From positions 1,550,001 to 1,614,000 of the forward strand of contig NZ_CP014145.1 in assembly GCF_001542775.1 (NCBI RefSeq): 64,000 nt of DNA, written 5' to 3'. Position 1 is the first letter of the stretch, and each line of letters opens with the position of its first letter. The notes under the pieces were generated by a model. The model did no database searches. It was not told the DNA's origin and was given only the letters and a program-made list of their open reading frames with translations. Origin of the DNA: Microterricola viridarii (GTDB lineage Bacteria; Actinomycetota; Actinomycetes; Actinomycetales; Microbacteriaceae). Shown here piece after piece: positions 58,680 through 64,000 of the stretch. The position numbers were made by a program, and so were the translations under genes.

Positions 58680-58697
58680 GTGGAGTGAAGTGGAGGG
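58680..58697 (+). promoter_or_regulatory. Second MraZ-box-like pair, opposite orientation
   Basis: GTGGAGTGAAGTGGAGGG on the plus strand, 85 bases upstream of the first pair and inverted relative to it. A second MraZ site is plausible. Confidence 0.45.
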
Positions 58698-58746
58698 ATT
58701 TTCACCACACTCCCCCACGCCACGGCACAGAGCAACAAAAGGGCAA

Positions 58747-58780
58747 CAAAAAAGGGGCCGATCCATGTGGATCGGCCCCT
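58747..58780 (-). terminator. Rho-independent terminator of the DUF3040 gene
   Basis: Perfect 12-bp stem (58754-58765 and 58768-58779), 2-base loop, followed on the minus strand by six T's. Situated just upstream of the mraZ operator region, isolating the dcw transcript. Confidence 0.88.
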
Positions 58781-58825
58781 GATTCGAAGCGGTGTTTCAG
58801 TGCTGGTGGAGCGCGTTGGAGAGCG

Positions 58826-59203
58826 CTACTCCTGCCCGTCCTGGCGACGGTCCCAGCGGTGGTTCATCTTGTCCATGAAGCCCGTGTCTGAGCGGGCGGG
58901 GCGCGCAGCACCGCGCGCGCTGGCCGGGGGCTCAACGGGTATCGATTTGGATGGCTTGATCGCAAGCAGCACGCCGGCGAACATCACCACGAAGCCGACG
59001 ATGCCGATCACAAGCTGGTGCAGCATGACCCCGGCGAGGATCCCGCCGATGCCGGCAATGGCGATCAACGCCCCCAACGCGATGGAACGGTAGCTGGGTC
59101 GTCCGCGGGACGCCCCAACTGTGGCGACGAAATCGGCGTCATTGCGATAGAGGCTTCGCTCCATCTCCTCCAGGAGCCTTTGCTCCTGCTCAGAAAGTGG
59201 CAT
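58826..59203 (-). CDS. DUF3040 domain membrane protein
   Basis: 125-aa protein of the DUF3040 family, found in actinobacteria close to the dcw cluster. N-terminal amphipathic region MPLSEQEQRLLEEMERSLY and two membrane helices (about 40-82). The ATG at 59203 has GAAGGG upstream; an ATG at 59248 is less likely. Function unknown. Convergent with nothing; divergent from the polyprenyl synthase. Confidence 0.88.
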   Translation of the reverse strand: MPLSEQEQRLLEEMERSLYRNDADFVATVGASRGRPSYRSIALGALIAIAGIGGILAGVMLHQLVIGIVGFVVMFAGVLLAIKPSKSIPVEPPASARGAARPARSDTGFMDKMNHRWDRRQDGQE

Positions 59204-59268
59204 CTCATTCCCTTCAGTCTCGGGATCGTGTCGAGATATCAACATCATTCTATCGGCGCAACGATGGC

Positions 59269-59274
59269 TAGGCT
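59269..59274 (+). promoter_or_regulatory. Candidate -10 element for leaderless polyprenyl synthase
   Basis: TAGGCT, then six bases, then GTG at 59281. Confidence 0.45.
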
Positions 59275-59280
59275 AGGCAG

Positions 59281-60405
59281 GTGGCAGAAAGCACTCGACT
59301 GGTCGACCTCGTCGACTCACGCATCTCAGAATTCCTCGCGAACCGTGCTCCCATTGTGCGCGCGATCAGCCCTGAGCTGAACCCATTCGTTGAGTTCTCT
59401 CGGCAGTTTCTCAGCGGTGGTAAGCGCTTCCGCGCGCTGTTCTGCTACTGGGGATTCGAGTCGGTCTCCGGGGCGGATTCCGGCTTCGATCCCTTCGCCG
59501 ACGACGAGGAGCCGGGGCGCGACCTGCGTGCGATCGTCTCCGTCGCCGCCGCGCTCGAGATCTTCCACGCCGCCGCTCTGGTGCACGACGACATCATCGA
59601 CAACTCGGACACCCGCCGTGGCGCGGCATCCGCCCACCGGCTGTTCGAGGCGCTGCACAGCGACTCGGACTGGGCCGGCAACCCGGCCGACTTCGGCCGC
59701 GCGGCCGCGATCCTGCTCGGCGACCTGCTGCTCGGCTGGAGCGATGAGCTGCTCGACGAGGGCCTGGAGCTGCTCGAGGACCGGGCCCAGGCCCGCGCCA
59801 CCCGCGCCGCCTTCAACCACATGCGCACCGAAGTGACGGCCGGGCAGTACCTCGACGTACTCGAGGAGAGCGCGTGGCTGCGCCGCCCGGACGACGAGCT
59901 ACGCGAGCGCGCGGAGCGAGTCATCGTCTACAAGTCGGCGAAGTACAGCGTGCAGGCTCCGCTGCTGATCGGCGCAACGCTCGCCGGCGGCACGCCGGCC
60001 CAACTGGCCGCGCTGCGCGACTTCGGGCTGCCGCTCGGTGTGGCCTACCAGCTGCGCGACGACATGCTCGGCGTCTTCGGCGATGCGGCCGTCACCGGCA
60101 AGCCGAGCGGCGACGACCTGCGCGAGGGCAAGCGCACCGTGCTGGTGGCCATCGCCAGGGGCCTGATGCCGCAGGGCGCCCGGCGCGCGATCGACGAGTT
60201 GCTCGGCGACCCCGACCTGGATGAGACGCAGGTGCGGATGCTGCAGAACACGATCGTCGACTGCGGCGCGGTCGAAGAGGTCGAGGCACTGATCTCACGC
60301 AATGTGCGCACGGCCATCGCCGTGATCGGCTCCTCGCCGCTCAGTCGCCGCGCGATCGCGCAGCTGAGCGAGCTCGCCGAGACCGTGACGAAGCGCTCGG
60401 CCTAA
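59281..60405 (+). CDS. Polyprenyl diphosphate synthase (GGPP synthase-like)
   Basis: 374-aa isoprenyl chain-elongating enzyme. First aspartate-rich motif DDIID at 103-107, second DDMLGVFGD at 260-268; GGKRFRA precedes. Product chain length cannot be told from sequence alone. In Mycobacterium tuberculosis the homologous neighbourhood (from memory Rv2173, idsA2) also precedes Rv2175c and PknL, supporting a conserved locus. GTG start. Confidence 0.92.
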   Translation: MAESTRLVDLVDSRISEFLANRAPIVRAISPELNPFVEFSRQFLSGGKRFRALFCYWGFESVSGADSGFDPFADDEEPGRDLRAIVSVAAALEIFHAAALVHDDIIDNSDTRRGAASAHRLFEALHSDSDWAGNPADFGRAAAILLGDLLLGWSDELLDEGLELLEDRAQARATRAAFNHMRTEVTAGQYLDVLEESAWLRRPDDELRERAERVIVYKSAKYSVQAPLLIGATLAGGTPAQLAALRDFGLPLGVAYQLRDDMLGVFGDAAVTGKPSGDDLREGKRTVLVAIARGLMPQGARRAIDELLGDPDLDETQVRMLQNTIVDCGAVEEVEALISRNVRTAIAVIGSSPLSRRAIAQLSELAETVTKRSA

Positions 60406-60446
60406 GGGGCGCTTTCTCACCCTGTGGGTTGTCATTGAGGGAGTCT

Positions 60447-60463
60447 CGGTGCGGCTCGCACCG
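60447..60463 (+). terminator. Possible terminator after the polyprenyl synthase
   Basis: 7-bp stem CGGTGCG / CGCACCG with a 3-base loop, 42 bases after the stop; no T run follows. Three imperfect copies of CTGATTCCCAATGGG-like sequence follow at about 60471-60517. Nothing coding is supported in 60406-60774. Confidence 0.35.
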
Positions 60464-60671
60464 CTTCGCTGATTGATTCCCAATGGGCTGATTCCCACTG
60501 TGCTGATCCCCAATGGGCCCTGATCGCGCCCGTGATGCCGAGCTCGCGGCGCAGGGCGGGCGTCCCTTTCGAGACCACCGCCGCGGTGCTGTCCTCCTGG
60601 CCATCACAATCTGGCTCACGGCGTGCAGAGACACGCCTCAGGCGCCGGCACGCCGGCATCCAGACACGCAG

Positions 60672-60715
60672 CGCAGTTGTGGCCCACAATCCTCGGATTC
60701 TGGGCCACAACTGCG
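60672..60715. repeat. Palindrome between convergent polyprenyl synthase and Rv2175c-like gene
   Basis: Perfect 15-bp arms (CGCAGTTGTGGCCCA at 60672-60686 and complement at 60701-60715), one mismatch, then five more paired bases around a 2-base loop. Likely bidirectional terminator. Confidence 0.7.
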
Positions 60716-60774
60716 TTACCTGCTCGGGGCCGAGCTCAATCAGCGGGAGATGCCAGCCCGCTCAACGAAATGGC

Positions 60775-61116
60775 TTAGGAGAGCGCCTGAGCGACCCGGC
60801 GCACCTCGGCCTTGCGGCCGGCGCGGAGCGCGTCGATCGGGGCGGCCTTCAGGCTCTCCTCGACGCTGAGCAGCCAGGTCATCGCCTCGTCATCGCTGAA
60901 GCCGTCGTCGGACAGCACGAAGAGAGTGCCGCGCAGTGCGGTCAGCGGCTCTGACTCGTCGAGGAAGTCGGCGGGCACCTTCAGTACACCGTCGATGCGC
61001 ACCGCGAGCAGGTGCTTGTCTTCGATGAGCCTGCGCACACGGCTCTGGCCTACGCCGAGAAGGTCAACAAGGTCAGGGATAGTCAGCCACTGTCGGCCAG
61101 AGAACACATCGGTCAC
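60775..61116 (-). CDS. Rv2175c-family DNA-binding protein
   Basis: 113-aa protein with a winged helix-turn-helix (WLTIPDLVDLLGVGQSRVRRLIEDKHLLA) and a C-terminal segment (FSDDEAMTWLLSVEESL). In M. tuberculosis, Rv2175c is a DNA-binding substrate of the neighbouring kinase PknL; here a kinase gene lies 1.6 kb to the right. The regulated genes are unknown. GTG start. Confidence 0.85.
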   Translation of the reverse strand: MTDVFSGRQWLTIPDLVDLLGVGQSRVRRLIEDKHLLAVRIDGVLKVPADFLDESEPLTALRGTLFVLSDDGFSDDEAMTWLLSVEESLKAAPIDALRAGRKAEVRRVAQALS

Positions 61117-61192
61117 GTTCTAAGAGTGCCACGTCGCGCCGCTCGTGCAAACCAGCGCGCCGCAGCGCGGCGGTCGAACCGAGCCAATTCTG

Positions 61193-61228
61193 AGTCACAT
61201 AAGTCACGTCAGTCACATACGTCACTCT
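61193..61228. promoter_or_regulatory. Four tandem 9-bp GTCAC repeats between divergent genes
   Basis: Units AGTCACATA, AGTCACGTC, AGTCACATA and CGTCACTCT follow each other at a 9-bp period, in the gap between the Rv2175c-like gene and the LysM gene. Candidate operator for the Rv2175c-like protein. Confidence 0.5.
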
Positions 61229-61268
61229 GCCGGCATCGGATTTACTCGCAACACTCTGGTCGCAGTGA

Positions 61269-61297
61269 TTGACTCTCGATGACTTCTCTGCCACGGT
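61269..61297 (+). promoter_or_regulatory. Promoter of the LysM gene
   Basis: TTGACT (61269-61274) and CACGGT (61292-61297) separated by 17 bp, the same layout as the promoter at 10750-10778. Confidence 0.5.
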
Positions 61298-61307
61298 AAA
61301 AGGGTTG

Positions 61308-62591
61308 ATGGACGGGGACCTTGGCGATGAGACTGATCAGACGATGAACGAGATCGAGAACACGACCACACGTCGCGCGGCGCTTCGCGCCTCCGCCAAA
61401 CGGCGCTCCTCCTTCGTCACGATCCCGCTCGCCGTCGTCAGTGCGATCGCGGTGTCGTTGAACTTCGCGCAACCCGCCGAGGCGGCGACCACCCCGAAGC
61501 CGTCGCTCAAGCCGCGCGCCGCGACACCGACGCCCAAGCTCACCGTCGCCCCGGCATCCGTCGCCGCCGCGCCGGCGCCGTCCAGCTACACCGTCGCCGA
61601 GGGCGACACCGTCAGCGGCATCGCCGCGCGCTACAGCCTGTCCACGGCCGCCGTGCTCGCTCAGAACGGCCTCGGTTGGTCTGCGGTGATCTTCCCCGGC
61701 CAGCAGCTCAGCCTCGGCGGCAACCCCGTCGCGGTGACTTCCGCGCCGGCCGCGCCGTCCTCCGAGATCACCCGGTACACCGTCGTCAGCGGCGACACCA
61801 TCAGCGGCATCGCCAGCGCGCACGGCATCAGCAGCCAGGTGCTGCTCAGCGCCAACGGCCTGCACGCCCAGAGCCTCATCTTCCCCGGCCAGACCATCGT
61901 GCTGCCGGATGCCGGCCAGGCTCCGCAGCTGGAGCCCACTGCTGTCGTGGTCTCCGACAACGGGACCGGCACCCACACGGTGGGAACCGGCGACACGATC
62001 AGCGGCATCGCGAGCTCAGCCGGCGTGTCGGTGCAGGCCCTGCTCGACGCCAACGGCCTCGGCTGGTCCAGCATCATCTACCCGGGCCAGACCCTCGCCC
62101 TGCCCGGCGGCCCCGCGCTTGCCCCGGCCGTTCTGGTGCGCGAGAGCGCCCCCGCATCGTCGATTGTCGACAGCGATGCTGTGCCCCTCAGCAGCGAGAT
62201 GCGCGAGAACGCACGCATCATCATCGACGTGGCCCGCTCCATCGGTGCCAGCGACGAGGCCATCGTCATCGCACTGGCCACCGCCGCCCAGGAGTCGACG
62301 CTCCGCAACATCCACTACGGCGACCGCGACTCGCTCGGCTTGTTCCAGCAGCGCCCGAGCTACGGCTGGGGAACGCCGGAACAGCTGACGGACCCGGTCT
62401 ACGCCACCCTCGCCTTCTTCGGCCAGGCGCCCAACGACAACGACATCGTGCCGCGGGGACTCTTCGACATCAACGGCTGGCAGTCGATGAGCCTCACCCA
62501 GGCCGCCCAGGCCGTGCAGGTCTCGGCCCATCCGGACCTCTACGCCAACTGGGAGCACTCGGCACGCAGCTGGCTCGCCCAGCTCGGCTAG
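61308..62591 (+). CDS. Secreted LysM protein with lysozyme-like C-terminal domain
   Basis: 427-aa cell-wall protein. A basic N-terminus leads to a hydrophobic segment at about 36-58 ending AQPAEAA, then three LysM domains at about 94-136, 157-199 and 223-265 (each with GDT(V/I)SGIA), and a C-terminal domain at about 295-427 with AAQES (E329 as likely catalytic glutamate), SLGLFQQRPSYGWG and DPVYATLAFF. This fits a peptidoglycan-binding, lysozyme/transglycosylase-type hydrolase. ATG 61308 has AAAAGGG upstream; a later ATG at 61344 is possible. It sits between the Rv2175c-like gene and the kinase. Confidence 0.88.
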   Translation: MDGDLGDETDQTMNEIENTTTRRAALRASAKRRSSFVTIPLAVVSAIAVSLNFAQPAEAATTPKPSLKPRAATPTPKLTVAPASVAAAPAPSSYTVAEGDTVSGIAARYSLSTAAVLAQNGLGWSAVIFPGQQLSLGGNPVAVTSAPAAPSSEITRYTVVSGDTISGIASAHGISSQVLLSANGLHAQSLIFPGQTIVLPDAGQAPQLEPTAVVVSDNGTGTHTVGTGDTISGIASSAGVSVQALLDANGLGWSSIIYPGQTLALPGGPALAPAVLVRESAPASSIVDSDAVPLSSEMRENARIIIDVARSIGASDEAIVIALATAAQESTLRNIHYGDRDSLGLFQQRPSYGWGTPEQLTDPVYATLAFFGQAPNDNDIVPRGLFDINGWQSMSLTQAAQAVQVSAHPDLYANWEHSARSWLAQLG

Positions 62592-62608
62592 GCAACCCAA
62601 CCGACCTC

Positions 62609-62629
62609 TGCGGGCGATCTGGGCCCGCA
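62609..62629 (+). terminator. Possible terminator of the LysM gene
   Basis: 7-bp stem TGCGGGC / GCCCGCA with a 7-base loop, 17 bases after the stop; no T run. Confidence 0.35.
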
Positions 62630-62698
62630 TCCGGTAACAACCCCATGTCAATGCGCCGCTTCACGGTGTTTTGTCGGGCTTTACCCGTGTGGACTTCC

Positions 62699-62704
62699 TA
62701 GACT
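62699..62704 (+). promoter_or_regulatory. Candidate -10 element for leaderless kinase transcript
   Basis: TAGACT, then six bases, then GTG at 62711. Confidence 0.45.
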
Positions 62705-62710
62705 TCAACG

Positions 62711-64000
62711 GTGAGCTCCACACCGAATGATCCGATGATCGGCCGTCTGATAGACGGCCGTTATCAGGTGCGCTCCCGCATCGCCCGTGGCGGCATGGCG
62801 ACCGTCTACCTCGCCACCGACCTGCGCCTGGAGCGCCGCGTCGCGATCAAGATCATGCACGGCCACCTGGCCGACGACGACACGTTCAAGACCCGGTTCG
62901 TGCAGGAGGCCCGCTCCGCCGCGCGCCTCGCCCACCCGAACGTTGTCAACGTGTTCGACCAGGGCCAGGACTCCGACATGGCCTACATGGTCATGGAGTA
63001 CCTGCCGGGCATCACGCTGCGCGATCTGCTCAAGGATTACGGCAAGCTCACCCCCGAGCAGACCATCGACATCGTCACCGCGGTACTGGGCGGCCTGGCC
63101 GCCGCTCACAAGGCTGGCATCGTGCACCGCGACCTGAAGCCAGAGAACGTGCTTCTGGCCGACGACGGCCGCATCAAGCTCGGTGACTTCGGCCTGGCGC
63201 GCGCCGCCAGCGCCAACACCGCGACCGGGCAGGCACTGCTCGGCACGATCGCCTACCTCTCCCCCGAGCTCGTCACTCGTGGCGTCGCAGACGCCCGCAG
63301 CGACATCTACGCACTCGGCATCATGATGTACGAGATGCTCACCGGCGAGCAGCCCTTCGTCGGCGAGGCGCCGATGCAGATCGCTTACCAGCACGCCAAC
63401 GACTCCGTGCCCGCACCGAGCCTCAAGGTGCCGAGCCTTCCCCACGAGCTCGACGAGCTGGTGCTCTGGGCCTCTGCGCGCGATCCGGAGGACCGCCCAC
63501 GGGATGCCGGCGCCATGCTCGAGCAACTGCTCGTGGTCACCGCTGGCATGCAGGGCACAGCCGAGCCGGGCGCGACAGAGGCCACCACGGTGATGCCCGG
63601 CCCCCTCGCGCCGACCATGGTGCTCTCCGGCGCTGCACTGGCCGGCGTCGACGACTTCGCCGGCTCCGACTCGGAGACCCAGATCATCGGGAGCGCCCGG
63701 CACCGCACAGGACCTGTCGACGCCGCCGACGCCGACGGCGCCGCGCAGCTGCGCGGCAAGGCCGCATCGCGTAAGCGCCGCGGCTATTGGCTGTTCGCGG
63801 CCATCGTGCTGCTGACCGGCCTCGCCGTCGGAACTGGCTGGTACTTCGGCTCCGGCCCGGGCTCCCGCGCCACCGTGCCCGACGTCACCGGCCAGAGCGT
63901 CGACAGTGCCGTCACCGACATCACTGCCGCCGGGCTCCAGGCAGCCGAGACCACCGCGAGTTGCTCCCACCCGAGCATCGCGCCGGAGCTGGTTGCCAGC
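62711..64000 (+). CDS. pknL: Serine/threonine protein kinase with PASTA domain (PknL/PknB type), 3' truncated by window end
   Basis: Hanks-type membrane kinase; 430 codons are visible and the frame is open at the window end. Glycine-rich loop IARGGMATVY, K47 (VAIK), HRDLKPEN at 139-146 (D141 catalytic), DFG at 159-161 and the activation-segment SPE. One membrane helix at about 358-378 follows a juxtamembrane region rich in Thr/Pro. The first PASTA domain starts near residue 388 (ATVPDVTGQSVDSAV). Proximity to the Rv2175c-like gene suggests the PknL lineage; PknB cannot be excluded. GTG start, no ribosome-binding site, apparently leaderless. Confidence 0.93.
   Translation, partial: MSSTPNDPMIGRLIDGRYQVRSRIARGGMATVYLATDLRLERRVAIKIMHGHLADDDTFKTRFVQEARSAARLAHPNVVNVFDQGQDSDMAYMVMEYLPGITLRDLLKDYGKLTPEQTIDIVTAVLGGLAAAHKAGIVHRDLKPENVLLADDGRIKLGDFGLARAASANTATGQALLGTIAYLSPELVTRGVADARSDIYALGIMMYEMLTGEQPFVGEAPMQIAYQHANDSVPAPSLKVPSLPHELDELVLWASARDPEDRPRDAGAMLEQLLVVTAGMQGTAEPGATEATTVMPGPLAPTMVLSGAALAGVDDFAGSDSETQIIGSARHRTGPVDAADADGAAQLRGKAASRKRRGYWLFAAIVLLTGLAVGTGWYFGSGPGSRATVPDVTGQSVDSAVTDITAAGLQAAETTASCSHPSIAPELVAS

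Overview
The window is a high-GC chromosomal segment from an actinobacterium, most probably a member of Microbacteriaceae. The grounds are: a complete actinobacterial dcw (division and cell wall) cluster with DivIVA/Wag31 and SepF, Rv2175c-like and PknL-like genes near it, a DUF222/HNH '13E12-like' gene, a MurE lacking the usual diaminopimelate-recognition motif, and families of intergenic repeats. Most genes are ordinary housekeeping genes. No phage, transposase, CRISPR array, rRNA or tRNA was seen.

Layout. 1-2.7 kb: NarL/LuxR-type two-component system and an alpha/beta hydrolase. 2.8-10.0 kb: rpsT, then on the minus strand holA, comEC, comEA and leuS. 10.1-12.2 kb: a small XRE regulator with a membrane protein under a well-formed promoter, then an LtrA-family membrane protein. 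12.2-15.2 kb: DUF222/HNH gene, repeat blocks and a small membrane protein. 15.2-24.1 kb: pabB and cydABDC (cytochrome bd and its ABC exporter), divergent from a BlaI-type repressor and an M56 membrane protease, with twin dyads between them. 24.2-28.8 kb: DedA protein and a TetR-led osmoprotectant ABC operon. 28.9-34.3 kb: App1-like protein, pyrD (frameshifted), nrdR, a membrane protein, hisD and a flavin reductase. 34.3-35.1 kb: a noncoding block of about 244-bp repeats. 35.1-41.8 kb: dnaE, rluD-type gene, lspA, divIVA, yggT-type gene and sepF; lspA, divIVA and sepF are each broken by one missing base. 41.8-58.6 kb: yggS-type gene, ftsZ, ftsQ, murC, murG, ftsW, murD, mraY, murF, murE, ftsI, ftsL, rsmH and mraZ, all minus strand (transcribed mraZ to divIVA). 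58.8-64 kb: DUF3040 protein, polyprenyl diphosphate synthase, Rv2175c-like regulator, LysM hydrolase-like protein and a Ser/Thr kinase with a PASTA domain that runs off the window end.

How the genes work together. The 35-64 kb part makes the lipid II precursor (murC-G, mraY), builds the septum (ftsZ, ftsQ, ftsW, ftsI, ftsL, sepF, divIVA), and probably carries control of it (mraZ, kinase and Rv2175c-like partner). The most notable observations are the four single-base deletions in conserved genes (probably assembly errors), the putative BlaI/M56 control of cytochrome bd, palindromes in the roomy convergent gene gaps, a recurrent leaderless-promoter arrangement, the repeat families, and the unusual MurE motif. 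I found no clearly new multi-gene system.
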